Shown: piece by piece, positions 36,151 to 45,726 of the stretch
Layout: each line of letters opens with the position of its first letter
Position numbering within the stretch: the first letter of the stretch is position 1
Origin: JAENVU01 sp963756815
GTDB taxonomy: Bacteria; Actinomycetota; Acidimicrobiia; IMCC26256; JAENVU01
Direction of reading: 5' to 3'
Assembly (NCBI GenBank): GCA_963756815.1
Contig: CAVWPR010000005.1
Location: 186,001 to 250,000 of the forward strand
DNA: 64,000 nt
Translations under genes and position numbers: made by a program
Notes under the pieces: generated by a model
The model's input: only the letters and a program-made list of their open reading frames with translations
What the model was told of the DNA's origin: nothing
The model's database searches: none

Positions 36151-37601
36151 AGGTGCGGCAGGCGTCGACCAGCTCGCTGAGCGTCTGCTCGAACGACCGC
36201 TCCGCGGCCTTCGTCGGCGCGCGCGTCGACTCGTGGCGACCGCGACGAACTGCGGGTAGTCGGGTCGGGTCACGGCGCGGTCGGTCATGCAGGACGACAG
36301 TGCCGGCGGGATCTTCCCGGCGACCATCGACGCCTCGACGAACGCGCGGTCCGCCGCGAAGCTCAGCGCGTCCTCGGCCGAGTTCGGCGGCGCGGTGGCG
36401 GCGGAGCCGGGGTCGCAGCCGTGGATCGACAGACCGTCGTCGGCGACGGTCACCGTGCCGGGCGCCATTGCGGCCGACCACCGCCGGATCGCGTCGCCGA
36501 GCCGGCGGCTCGTCGCCCGGTCGCGACCGACGAAGACCAGGTCCGTGCAGATCGTGTGGTCCCGGCGCCGGCTCATCAGCTCGCGCCCGTTGCCCCACGC
36601 ATCCGCGGCCTGCAACGCGATCGGGTTCGGGAGCCGGCTCGCCAGGAGGAAGAAGAGGTCCATCGCGCCGACGTCGTCGGGGCCGTTCGCGAGCGCGTGC
36701 GCCCCATGGGCGAGTCGGGGCGCCGCCAGCCGCACCGGGCGGACCGGGCGGACCACCCGTGCGGGCTGCGCCATCTGCAGCTGCGTCGTCGGTGGCCGCC
36801 GGAACGCCCGCGCGAGCGCGGCGCGGTGGCCGTGCGCGAGCAGCACCTCGACCATCGCCGGGCCCGTCGCGTACGGCGACTCGAGCTGCGCACCCACGAA
36901 CGAAGTCCCGGCGGCGCCGGCGTCGGGGTTGGCCGGCTCGGCGCCCGCGGCCGAGGACGGGTCGGGGCCCTCGGCCCGGTCGACCGCCCGCTGATCCTTG
37001 CGGCTGAGCGTGTCGTAGTAGTCGCCCTCCACCCGGGTGGCGTCACCTTCCACGAGTGCGGTGAGCGCAGCGTCCGCGTTCGCGGACCGGGCGCGCTCCT
37101 GCAGCCGGGTGAGGTCGTAGTGCTGATCCTGGAGACCGTGGGTCAGCTCGTGCGCGAGCGTCACGCGGTGCTCGGCGTCGAAGGAGGTGCCGCGCACCAC
37201 GATGCGCTTCTCGTCCGGGTCGTAGAACGCGAGGACGTCGGCGCCGTTGACGTCGTCGACCGTGGTGCCGAGATCGAACGCGCCGTCCACGAGCCCGAGC
37301 GCGCGGAGCTCGGACTCCGCGATGTCGTTGCGGCGGCGAGCCCGCTTCGATGGCCGGTCGCCGCCGGAGGTCACGAGCCGGTGGAAGGCGCGGTCCGAGA
37401 GGAACCGCGCGGGGATCGGGTGCACGAAGCGCAGATGCCGGAGCCGCTCGACCTCGTGCGCAATGGGGGCGATGCGCGGGTCCCAGCCCGAGACCCGCCG
37501 CACGCGGCCGGCCCCGGCAGTGACCGACGAGGCGACCAGCAGCACCGCGACGATCGCGACGCCGACGCCGCCGCGCGCGCCGGTCGGGACGATCCTGCCA
37601 T
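36149..37601 (-). CDS. Secreted or membrane-anchored zincin-like protein, frame-disrupted
   Basis: About 480 residues after two frame corrections. ATG 37601 starts MAGSSRPARA; a shift near 37560 leads into the hydrophobic export segment GVGVAIVAVLLVASSVTAG. The central part has a zinc-protease motif LAHELTHGLQDQHYDL (HExxH near residue 145) with a downstream E in VEGDATRVEGDYY as possible third ligand. A last shift near 36240 gives FEQTLSELVDACRT and the stop at 36149. Looks like a large family of actinobacterial exported proteins with an intact HExxH; peptidase activity is not proven. Confidence 0.72.
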
Positions 37602-37619
37602 CCGAGGAAGCTACGCGGC

Positions 37620-38504
37620 TCAGGGCGCGAGCAACGCGCGAGCGACGAGATCGGTGCCGAACGCGGTGAGGATCGCGAGGTAGAGCAGGCCGGTCGCGGC
37701 CATCACCGCCGAGTAGTACCGCTCGCGCAACGCGAGCCAGGTCACGAGCAGCAGCACGCCGGTGGTGATCGCGCAGACGACCCACATCCAGCCGAGCAGG
37801 CCTCCGTACCCGTCGTCGTGCGTGCCCGTGACGACACCGATCATCCCGGGCGGTAGCAGGAAGACGAGCACCTCGACGGGCCAGACGTACGCCGCCCACT
37901 GCACGAGCTCCTTGATCGGCGCACGGGGCAGACCCGGTTGGGTGAGGTACCAGTGGCCGAGGAGCATCGCGTCGGTGACGACGCCGAGGAAGGCCGCGCC
38001 GACGACCAGCCGTGCGGCGGCCAGACCCGTCGACCCTCCGGTGAACGTGGCCGCCGCGAGGAGACCGATCACACCGACCAGCGGCGCGACGAGATCGAGT
38101 GCGGGCGGGAACTCCCGCGGCGCCCGTGTCGCCGGCGGATCATCGGCGGCCGTCGCATCCGGTTCCGCGGCGCGCCCGGTCATCGCCGCGACCCGTCGGC
38201 TGGCCGCCTCGGCCCGGGCGCGCGCCGCGCCGACGCCGGCGTCGCGGCGCACGACGCTGACGAGGAGTGCGAGCGACGCGGCGAGCACGGTGCCCGCGGC
38301 CGACGCCAGGAAGACCGTGTGGCCCGTACCCGTGTGGCCGGACCGCAGCTCCGCGCCGAACGCGCCGAGCGCGAGGACGCCGTAGACGCTGCGCAGCAGC
38401 CACCCGTAGCCGAGGCTCACGAGCCGACCCCGCGTCGTGACCCACAGGAACGCGAGGCCCCCCGTGGCCCACTGCAGCAGGATCGTGGCCGCGTCGAGAT
38501 GCAC
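37620..38504 (-). CDS. Polytopic membrane protein of unknown function
   Basis: 294 residues, seven to eight hydrophobic helices: an N-terminal pair (ATILLQWATGGLAFLWVT; GYGWLLRSVYGVLALGAFG), a charged cytoplasmic insert at about 85-130 (ARARAEAASRRVAAM), then helices from LDLVAPLVGVIGLLAAATF to YLAILTAFGTDLVARALL. The PGLPRAPIKELVQWAAYVWPVEVLVF block looks conserved. No family recognised. It ends 19 bases before the zincin-like gene on the same strand. Confidence 0.75.
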   Translation of the reverse strand: MHLDAATILLQWATGGLAFLWVTTRGRLVSLGYGWLLRSVYGVLALGAFGAELRSGHTGTGHTVFLASAAGTVLAASLALLVSVVRRDAGVGAARARAEAASRRVAAMTGRAAEPDATAADDPPATRAPREFPPALDLVAPLVGVIGLLAAATFTGGSTGLAAARLVVGAAFLGVVTDAMLLGHWYLTQPGLPRAPIKELVQWAAYVWPVEVLVFLLPPGMIGVVTGTHDDGYGGLLGWMWVVCAITTGVLLLVTWLALRERYYSAVMAATGLLYLAILTAFGTDLVARALLAP

Positions 38505-38519
38505 GTCAGGTCCTCTGCG

Positions 38520-39615
38520 TCACGCGACGACGGCGAGGTCCCGCGCCGCGAGATTGAGGCGATCGGGACCGACGGGATCGGCAACCACGATGTCCTCGAG
38601 GCGCATCCCGAACCGGCCGGGGAAGTACACGCCGGGCTCGATGCTGAACGCGTTCCCGGGGGCGAGCGGCGTCGCGTTGCCGGCCACGAGGTACGGGTCC
38701 TCGTGCGCGTCGAGGCCGATGCCGTGGCCGATGCGATGAATGAATGCGTCGGCGAGACCGTCGGCCGCGAGGGCCCGACGCGCGACCGCGTCCACGTCCT
38801 CGCACGTCGCCCCGACGACCGCGGCCTGCACCGCCAGCTCCTGCGCCGCCGCGAGGGCGGCGTAGGTGTCGCGGATCTGCGCCGTCGGCTCGCCGACCAC
38901 GAACATGCGGGTGATGTCCGAGCAGTAGCCCGCCATCGTCCCGCCGAAGTCGCAGACCACGACGTCACCGTCGTCGATCACGCGGGTGCCGGCGTCGTGG
39001 TGCGGTGACGCGCCGTTGGGCCCGGAGCCCACGATGGCGAAGTTGGGCCGGTCGTGCCCGTGCTCGAGCATCCGCTCGATCAGCTCTCGGCTGACGTCGA
39101 TCTCCCTGCGGCCGGCGAACGGCCGCGACCGCATCTCGGCCGCGACCGCATCCACCGCGTGCGCAGCGGCGCGCAGCGCCTCGACCTCGGCCGCGTCCTT
39201 CACCGCCCGCAACGGACCGATGACCGACTGCGCGGTCTGCCACGACGCGTCGGGCACTCGCGGCCTGCAGCGCAAGGGTGAAACGCGACCACGTCTGGTC
39301 ACCGACCGCCAGCACCCGCGCGCCGCCGACGAGCTCGGCCACGATCGCGATCGGGTCCGACGTCTCGGACCACGGTCGGAGCGTGCACGCCCCCAGGTCG
39401 GGCACACGCGGCGCCTCGAGCTCGGGGACCACGAGCGTCGCGCCGCCGTCGCGGTCGAGCACCAGCATCGTGAGCCGCTCCAGCGGCATGGCCTCGTACC
39501 CGGTGAAGTAGGGCAGCTCGGCGCCGACCGACAGGAGCAGCGCGTCGACACCGGCGGCGAGCATCGCCTCGCGCGCCCGCCCCTGCCGGGCGAGCAGCGG
39601 GTCGCGGGTGGTCAC
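38520..39615 (-). CDS. M24 family metallopeptidase (Xaa-Pro aminopeptidase-like), one frameshift
   Basis: About 364 residues from GTG 39615. The N-terminal creatinase-like domain (RAREAMLAAGVDALLLSVGAELPYFTGYEAMPLERLTMLVL) is in one frame. Near 39255 the frame moves and the pita-bread domain follows: VCDFGGTMAGYCSDITRMFVVG (two metal-binding Asp), the His of HRIGHGIGLDAHEDP, and Glu residues in FSIEPGVYFPGRFGMRLEDI. Cytosolic dinuclear metal enzyme cleaving N-terminal residues before proline. All metal ligands are present, so the enzyme should be active if the shift is an error. Confidence 0.87.
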
Positions 39616-39628
39616 GTGCAGGCCTCGC

Positions 39629-40466
39629 TCACGCCGGCACCATGGCGACGGTCGCGCCATCGCGCGCGTGGTAGCTGGACCGCACGAGCGGCCCCGACTC
39701 CACGTGGGCGAACCCGAGCGACCGGGCGTGGCTCGCCGAGCTCGGCGAACTCCGCCGGGGTGACCCACCGCGCCACCGGGAGGTGATCGGGCGACGGCCG
39801 CAGGTACTGGCCCAGGGTGAGGATGTCGACGCCGACGGCACGGAGGTCCGCGATCGCGACCCGCGCCTCGGCGGTGTCCTCGCCCAGACCGAGGATGATC
39901 CCCGACTTCACGACGAGACCGGCGTCCTTGGCGCGGCCCAGCACACCGAGCGAACGGGCGTAGCCGGCCGACGGGCGCGCGAGGCGCTGGAGCCGGGCCA
40001 CGGTCTCGAGGTTGTGGTTGAGCACGTCGGGTCGCGCCTCGAAGATCACGTCGAGGGCGGCCGCGTCGCCCTTGCAGTCCGGGATCAACACCTCGATCGT
40101 CGTGTCCGGGTTGCGGTCCCGGATCGCGTGGATCGTGGCCGCGAATCCGGCGGCCCCGCCGTCGCGTACGTCGTCACGCGCCACGCTCGTGACGACGGCG
40201 TGCACCAGACCGAGGGCGGCGACCGCCTCCGCGACCCGGGCGGGCTCGTCCGGGTCGATCGGGAACGGCTGGCGGGTGTCCACGAGACAGAACCCACAGG
40301 CCCGGGTGCAGCGGTCGCCGAGGATCATGAACGTCGCCGTGCGCTGCGACCAGCACTCGTAGATGTTCGGACAGCCGGCCTCCTCGCACACCGTGTGGAG
40401 CTCCTGCTCGTGCACGAGGCGCTTCAGCCGCCGGTACTCGGTGCCGAGATCGGCCCGCACCTTCAT
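39629..40466 (-). CDS. lipA: Lipoyl synthase, one frameshift near C-terminus
   Basis: About 279 residues from ATG 40466. Radical SAM enzyme: N-terminal cluster CEEAGCPNIYEC (auxiliary 4Fe-4S cysteines), then CTRACGFC (SAM cluster CxxxCxxC), DDVRDGGAAGFAATI, and NHNLETVARLQ. Near 39735 the frame must shift to read HARSLGFAHVESGPLVRSSYHARD, including the conserved Arg-Ser-Ser-Tyr end, with the stop at 39629. It inserts two sulfurs into octanoyl-protein to make lipoate. Stop and start overlap with lipB (ATGA). In raw sequence it seems fused to LipB, which I reject (see findings). Confidence 0.92.
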
Positions 40467-41171
40467 CCACTCGGGTCGGCGCCCCGGAGCCGACGCCCGG
40501 GCCGGGGACGCAGCCGCCCGGTGGCGACATCGGCGCGTTCCACCACGAGGGCCCCGCGGGCGCGCGCCCAGGCGCGCACCGACCGCGTCGCGTACGGCCC
40601 CGGCGTCCGGCGCGGCGCCGAGGACGGCCGCCATCGACGTCACCCCGGCGTCGGTGATTCCGCACGGCACGATGTGGTCGAACATCGTGAGATCGGGATC
40701 GACGTTGAGTGCGAAGCCGTGCATGGTGCGATCACGCGCGACGCGGACGCCGATCGCGGCGATCTTGTCACCGCCCACCCAGACCCCGCTGCGGCCCTCG
40801 ACCCGCTCGCCGGTGATGCCGAACTCGCCCAGCGCGTCGATCAGCGCGGTCTCGATGCGGCGCACGTGCGCGATCACGTCCCGCCCGCCCGCCGGCGTCG
40901 TCGTCAGCTCGCCGATCGGGTAGCCGACGAGCTGGCCGGGACCGTGGTAGGTGACGTCGCCGCCGCGGTCGGTCGTCACGAGCGAGGCCCCGACCGATGC
41001 CGGATCGACCAGCACGTGCGCCGGATCGGCCCGCTTGCCCAGCGTGTAGGTCGACGGATGCTCGAGGAGCAGCAGGTAGTCGGCGTCGCTCCGGGCGTGG
41101 ATCGAGCGTTGGAGCGCCAGCGCCTCGTCGTACGGGACCCGCCCGAGCCAACGGGCGTGGAGCGTCTTCAC
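40463..41171 (-). CDS. lipB: Octanoyltransferase, one frameshift near C-terminus
   Basis: About 235 residues from 41171. LipB features: LLLEHPSTYTLGKRAD, TDRGGDVTYHGPGQLVGYPI (conserved His), GRSGVWVGGDKIAAIGVRVARDRTMHGFALNV (catalytic Lys), and DHIVPCGITDAGVTS (catalytic Cys). After VRDAVGARLGAR one base change near 40560 gives a new tail ALVVERADVATGRLRP with TGA at 40465-40463, overlapping the LipA ATG. Transfers octanoate from ACP to E2 and GcvH proteins. The sucB and lpd genes that need lipoate are immediately upstream on the same strand. Confidence 0.92.
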
Positions 41172-41230
41172 GCGGACCGTCCCGACCCGAGGCGCAGCGC
41201 TGCGGAGCCGAGCCGCGTCGGAGCGAGCCC

Positions 41231-41249
41231 CCGTCCGGCAGCCGGACGG
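41231..41249. terminator. 9-bp dyad between sucB and lipB
   Basis: CCGTCCGGC and GCCGGACGG are separated by one A. As RNA it can form a short GC-rich hairpin after the sucB stop (41278), upstream of lipB. Could be a weak terminator or an operator; no T tract. Confidence 0.4.
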
Positions 41250-41277
41250 AGCACGAGCGGAGACGCCGACGTGACGC

Positions 41278-42642
41278 TCACGCGAGCTCGGCGTCCCAGT
41301 CGTGCATCTCGATGATGCCGGCCACCGCGTGGAGGAAGGACGCGGCGTAGGCGCCGTCGAACGCGCGATGGTCCCAGGTCAGCGTGAGCATGCCCGTCGA
41401 GTGGATCGCGATCGCGTCCTCACCGTCCGGCCCCTCGATCACGACCGGGCGCTTCTTGATCGCATCGGTGGCGAGGATCGCGACCTGCGGCTGGTTGATG
41501 ATCGGCACGGTGAACATGGTGCCGAACGGACCCATGTTCGTGATGGTGAACGTCCCGCCCATGATCTCGTCCGGCCCGAGCTGCTTCGAACGGGCGCGCG
41601 CCGCGAGGTCGTCGATCTCCCGGGCGATGGGACGCAGCCGCTTCGTGTCGGCCGCGCGGACCACAGGTGCGATCAGCCCGGTGAAGGACAGGTCGACGGC
41701 GATGCCGAGGTTGACGTCGTGGTGCACGACGAGCGTGTCGCCGTCCACGCTCGCGTTCACCGCGGGATAGGAGTGCACCGCGTCGCAGAACGCGCGGACG
41801 ATGAACGGCAGGTAGGTGAGACCGAAGCCCTCGTCGGCCCGGAACCGCGCACCGTGCGTTCGGCGCACCCGCTCGACCGCTTCGAAGTCGACCTCGACCG
41901 CGGTCGCCACGTGCGCGCTCGTGGCCTTCGACTGGACCATGTGCTCCGCGGTCCGTCGCCGGATGTTGTCGAACGGGATGCGCTCGTCGCCCGTGGCCAC
42001 CCGCGCCGGCGTCGCCGGCGCGGCGGTCGGTGCCGGACGCGGCGGAGCGGCGGGCCCGCGCCCGATCGCCTCGACGTCGCGACGCGTGATGCGACCGTCC
42101 TCGCCGGTGCCGGTGATCGTCGTGGGGTCCAGACCCCGCTCGGCGATCATCCGCCGGACGAGCGGTGACGTGACCCGGTCGGCCCCGCCGGTGCTCGCGG
42201 GTGCGGCCGGGGCCGGGCGGCGGCGAAGCGGCGGGGGGAGCCGGTGCGGCGGGCGGCGGTGCGGAGCGGACGGTGGCGGCGACGCGGCAGGGCGGCCGGC
42301 GGAGCCGGAGCGGCCGCAGGGGACGGGGCCGGGGAAGGAGCGAGCTCGGGCGCCGACCCGGCCGCCGCCGGCGTGGGCTCGGCGGCCGGTGCGGACGCGT
42401 CGAGTCCCGGCACCGTCGCCCACGACCGCGAGCCGGGCACCGACGTCGACCGTGTCGCCTTCCGGCACGACGATCTCGGTGAGCACCCCGGCGACCGGCG
42501 ACGGGACCTCGGAGTCGACCTTGTCGGTCGAGACCTCGAACAGCGGCTCGTCGACGGCCACCTGGTCGCCGACCTGCTTCAGCCACTTCGTGATGGTGCC
42601 CTCGGTGACCGTCTCGCCCAGCTGGGGCATCGTCACGTCCAC
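41278..42642 (-). CDS. 2-oxoacid dehydrogenase E2 component (dihydrolipoamide acyltransferase)
   Basis: About 454 residues. Lipoyl domain: MPQLGETVTEGTITKWLK and the modified Lys in VSTDKVDSEVPSPVAG. After an Ala/Pro linker comes a peripheral-subunit-binding domain (TSPLVRRMIAERGLDPTTITGTGEDGRITRRDVEA), then the CAT domain with DHRAFDGAYAA (catalytic His and Asp). In the linker the main frame becomes Arg-rich while another frame reads AAEPTPAAAGSAPELAPSPA, a typical linker, so two compensating indels probably sit near 42400 and 42200. Most like SucB (2-oxoglutarate) or a branched-chain E2; the E1 genes are absent, so the complex is not decided. Confidence 0.9.
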   Translation of the reverse strand: MDVTMPQLGETVTEGTITKWLKQVGDQVAVDEPLFEVSTDKVDSEVPSPVAGVLTEIVVPEGDTVDVGARLAVVGDGAGTRRVRTGRRAHAGGGRVGARARSFPGPVPCGRSGSAGRPAASPPPSAPHRRPPHRLPPPLRRRPAPAAPASTGGADRVTSPLVRRMIAERGLDPTTITGTGEDGRITRRDVEAIGRGPAAPPRPAPTAAPATPARVATGDERIPFDNIRRRTAEHMVQSKATSAHVATAVEVDFEAVERVRRTHGARFRADEGFGLTYLPFIVRAFCDAVHSYPAVNASVDGDTLVVHHDVNLGIAVDLSFTGLIAPVVRAADTKRLRPIAREIDDLAARARSKQLGPDEIMGGTFTITNMGPFGTMFTVPIINQPQVAILATDAIKKRPVVIEGPDGEDAIAIHSTGMLTLTWDHRAFDGAYAASFLHAVAGIIEMHDWDAELA

Positions 42643-42661
42643 GTGCCGTCCTCCGTCGGAA

Positions 42662-44047
42662 TCAGTCGTACGAACGGCCGGTGAAGGCCATCGCCGCCAT
42701 GCCGAACGCCTCGCTCAGCGTCGGGTGCGGATGGATCAGCGCCGCGAGATCCTCCGCGGTCGCCTCCCAGTTGACCGCGAGGTACCCCTCGGCGATCAGC
42801 TCGGTCGCCCACGGCCCCGCAATGTGCACGCCGAGGATCGGGCCGTCGCGCTCGGCCACGATCTTCACCATGCCGTCGGGCTCGCCGATGATCAGCGCGC
42901 GACCGTTCCCACCGAATCGGTGGATCGACGTCACGACGTCGTGACCCCGGTCCCTGGCCGCCTGCTCCGTCAGCCCGGTGAACGCGACCTCCGGGTGGCA
43001 GTAGATGCCCCACGGCACCCGGTCGTAGTCGACGGCCGGGACGTCCTCGCCGAGGATCGTGCGGATGGCGACGATGGCCTCGGCGAAGCCGACGTGGGCG
43101 AGCGCGGGCGTGGCCACCAGGTCGCCGACGGCGTACACGCCCGGCACCGCGGTACGGAGGTGGTCGTCGACCTCGACGAAGCCGCGCGCGTCGACGCCGA
43201 TCCCCGAGCCCTCGAGCCCGATGCCCTCCGAGCGCGCCCTGCGACCGACGCTCACGACGATCGCGTCGACTTCGAGGTCGCCGGACTCGTCACCGCGGTG
43301 CGCGTGCAGCGCGAGTGCCGGACCGACGACGTCGTAGCCGGTGATCGTCACGCCGGTCTCCACCGTGATGTTGCGCTTCTTGAACGCCCGTGCCACCACC
43401 TGCGCGACCTGCGGGTCGACGCCCGGAAGGATGCTCGGCATCGCCTCGAGCACGGTGACCTCGCTGCCGACGTCGGCGAGGTACGACGCGAACTCGCAGC
43501 CGATCGCGCCGCCACCGATGATCGCGGTCCGACCGGGCACCTGGTCCATGGCGAGGACGTGGTCCGAGGACAGGATCCGCGTCCCGTCGAAGTCGAAGCC
43601 CGGGATCGAACGCGGCAACGACCCCGTGGCGAGGATCAGCGCGTCGCCCGTGAGCTCGGTGCCGTCCGAGACCCGTACCCGGCGTGCGGTCGCGTCGACC
43701 ACGGTCCCGGTCCCGGGAACGACGGTGACCTTGCGGCCCTTGAGGAGCGTCTCGAGGCCCTTGGTGAGCCGATCGATCACCTGCTGCTTGCGGGCCAGGC
43801 TGGTGGCGAGGTCGAGCGTCGGCTGGCCGGCGTCGACCCCGAACTCCTTCGCGTCACGGACGGTGCGGAGGACCTCGGCGGTCTGCAGGAGCTCCTTCGC
43901 CGGGATGCAACCCTTGTGCAGGCAGGTACCACCGACACGCGCCTCCTCGATCATCGCGATGTCGAGCCCGGCCGCGGCCCCGTAGAGTGCGGCCGCGTAG
44001 CCGCCGGGGCCCCCGCCGAGGACGACGACGTCGTAGTGATCGGCCAT
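42662..44047 (-). CDS. lpdA: Dihydrolipoamide dehydrogenase
   Basis: 461 residues; ATG 44047 is preceded by GGAGG. FAD site VVLGGGPGGYAAALYGA, redox-active disulfide GGTCLHKGC (Cys42 and Cys47), NAD site IIGGGAIGCEFASYLADVGS, second FAD contact GVYAVGDL, and the interface catalytic His in HPHPTLSEAFG. It reoxidises dihydrolipoyl groups of E2 complexes and the glycine cleavage system. Followed by the E2 gene 19 bases downstream. Intact. Confidence 0.96.
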   Translation of the reverse strand: MADHYDVVVLGGGPGGYAAALYGAAAGLDIAMIEEARVGGTCLHKGCIPAKELLQTAEVLRTVRDAKEFGVDAGQPTLDLATSLARKQQVIDRLTKGLETLLKGRKVTVVPGTGTVVDATARRVRVSDGTELTGDALILATGSLPRSIPGFDFDGTRILSSDHVLAMDQVPGRTAIIGGGAIGCEFASYLADVGSEVTVLEAMPSILPGVDPQVAQVVARAFKKRNITVETGVTITGYDVVGPALALHAHRGDESGDLEVDAIVVSVGRRARSEGIGLEGSGIGVDARGFVEVDDHLRTAVPGVYAVGDLVATPALAHVGFAEAIVAIRTILGEDVPAVDYDRVPWGIYCHPEVAFTGLTEQAARDRGHDVVTSIHRFGGNGRALIIGEPDGMVKIVAERDGPILGVHIAGPWATELIAEGYLAVNWEATAEDLAALIHPHPTLSEAFGMAAMAFTGRSYD

Positions 44048-44122
44048 GGTCACCTCCGGGCCCGCGGTTCGGGCCGTCGATCATTCTCTCGCACGGCGTC
44101 AACTCCGCCCGCTCGTCGCCGG

Positions 44123-44212
44123 TCAGCGGGCGAGCAGGATCTGAACCACACCGGCCGCCAGGATCAGCACACCGGTCACGAGCGCCAGGATCAGCAGCGT
44201 CCGCGTCTTCAC
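44123..44212 (-). CDS. 29-residue single-helix membrane microprotein candidate
   Basis: GTG 44212 to TGA 44123 encodes a short basic start (MKTRT) followed by one hydrophobic helix, LLILALVTGVLILAAGVVQI, and a basic end (LLAR). That composition does not arise easily from random GC-rich sequence. It lies between lpdA and the second flippase. No homologue recalled; real expression is unproven. Confidence 0.42.
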   Translation of the reverse strand: MKTRTLLILALVTGVLILAAGVVQILLAR

Positions 44213-44297
44213 CGCGCCATCTTCGCGGGCCGGGCCCGGCCGGGCCGGAGCGGGGCCGCGACCGCCTGGCAGCCCTCGTTTCCCGTGTGGCGACGGG

Positions 44298-44303
44298 TAC
44301 ACT
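44298..44303 (+). promoter_or_regulatory. -10 element TACACT upstream of the second flippase
   Basis: TACACT would start transcription near 44310, after the in-frame ATG 44305 and before GTG 44368. This favours the GTG as the flippase start. Confidence 0.35.
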
Positions 44304-44367
44304 CATGCGGCGTTCAGGTGGTGCGTCGACCGCCCGTCCCTCCCAACGAATCCCGGGGTTGCCACGC

Positions 44368-45696
44368 GTGAAGGAACGCGCCGAACAGCTGATGGGCAAG
44401 GCGCGGGACGCCGTCCCCGAGGGGACGTTCGCCGTCGGCGGCGGGCTGATGATCACGGCGCTGACCACGTACGTGTTCCTGATCGTGGCGAACCAGGCCC
44501 TGCCGGACAAGCCGTACGCGGCGCTCACTGCGTTCTGGGGTCTCATCTTCGTCGCCGGTCCGGGGCTGTTCCTGCCCCTCGAGCAGGAAGTCGGCCGGGC
44601 GGTCGCGCACCGGCGGGCCCAGGGCCTCGGCGGCGGCCCACTCGTGCATCGCGCCGCGCGTCTCGCCGGCGCGCTCACCGCGGTCATGGTCGTCCTCGCG
44701 CTCGCCCTGTCACCGCTCTACAGCGACGGCGCGTTCCACGGCGACGACGTCGTCGTGCTGGCGCTCGCGCTCGGGCTCGTCGGCTTCGCGTTCATGCACC
44801 TGACGCGGGGCACGCTCTCGGGGAACGGTCGCTTCTTCCCCTACGGCGTGATCCTCGCGATCGACGGCACCGCCAAGCTCGTCGCCGCGCTCGTGCTCTG
44901 GTCACTCGGGGTCCAGAGCGCCGGCGCGTACGCGATGTGCATCGCGCTCTCGCCGTTCGTCGCCACCGGCATCGCGTTGATCGGACAGCACGGCCTCCTC
45001 GAGGACGGCCCGTCGGCGCCGTACTCCGAGCTGTCCAAGTCGCTCGGCTGGCTGCTCGCCGGCTCCCTGCTCATGCAGACGCTCGGCTACTCGGTCCTGC
45101 TCGGCGTGGGGGTGCTGAAGGGCGATGCCAGCAAGTCGCTCGTCCGCGCGTTGAACAGCGCGTTCTTCGTGGCCCGTGTCCCGCCGCTGCTGTTCCAGGC
45201 CGTCCAGGGAACGCTGCTGCCCAAACTCGCCGGGCTGGCCGGCGCGGGCCGCCACGACGACTTCCGCACCGGGTTCCGCCAGCTGATGGTCATCGTCTGC
45301 GGCATCGCCGCCCTCGGGACCGCAGCAGCATTCGTGATCGGCGTGCCGCTCGGCAAGATCCTGTTCCCACCGTTCGACATCAGCTCGCTCGATCTCGGGC
45401 TGCTCGTCGCAGGGAACGGCATGTTCATCATCGCCCTGACCATCGCCCAGGCGCTGATCGCCCTCCACGGCCACCGGATCGCGGCGGTCGCGTGGGGCGT
45501 CGGCGTGGTCGTGTTCGTGCTCGTCGCCGCCGCGATCGAGCCCCTCGACACGCGGGTGGAGCTCGGGTTCCTCGCCGGCACGATCGCGACCACGGCGGTG
45601 ATGGGTTGGGCCCTCGCCGTCCGGATGCGACGCGGCGTCACCGAGGGCATCGGCTCGCTCATCACCCAGATCGAGCACGAGCCGCTCGAGCTCTGA
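44368..45696 (+). CDS. Second MOP-superfamily flippase
   Basis: 442 residues from GTG 44368 (ATG 44305 in frame is an alternative). Twelve or more helices, e.g. GGLMITALTTYVFLIVANQAL, VVVLALALGLVGFAFMHL and LMVIVCGIAALGTAAAFVIG. The motif LFLPLEQEVGRAVAHRRAQGLGGGPLVHRAARLAG parallels the flippase at 31043. Leads a second glycan locus with three GT4 genes, so it probably exports the lipid-linked oligosaccharide they build. Intact. Confidence 0.86.
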   Translation: MKERAEQLMGKARDAVPEGTFAVGGGLMITALTTYVFLIVANQALPDKPYAALTAFWGLIFVAGPGLFLPLEQEVGRAVAHRRAQGLGGGPLVHRAARLAGALTAVMVVLALALSPLYSDGAFHGDDVVVLALALGLVGFAFMHLTRGTLSGNGRFFPYGVILAIDGTAKLVAALVLWSLGVQSAGAYAMCIALSPFVATGIALIGQHGLLEDGPSAPYSELSKSLGWLLAGSLLMQTLGYSVLLGVGVLKGDASKSLVRALNSAFFVARVPPLLFQAVQGTLLPKLAGLAGAGRHDDFRTGFRQLMVIVCGIAALGTAAAFVIGVPLGKILFPPFDISSLDLGLLVAGNGMFIIALTIAQALIALHGHRIAAVAWGVGVVVFVLVAAAIEPLDTRVELGFLAGTIATTAVMGWALAVRMRRGVTEGIGSLITQIEHEPLEL

Positions 45697-45710
45697 GTCC
45701 CGCCGACCGG

Positions 45711-45716
45711 TAGGCT
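45711..45716 (+). promoter_or_regulatory. -10 element TAGGCT, leaderless GT4 promoter
   Basis: TAGGCT, 10 bases, then GTG 45727, no ribosome-binding site. It supports 45727 as the start even though the frame shifts just after. Confidence 0.48.
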
Positions 45717-45726
45717 CCGCTGATCG

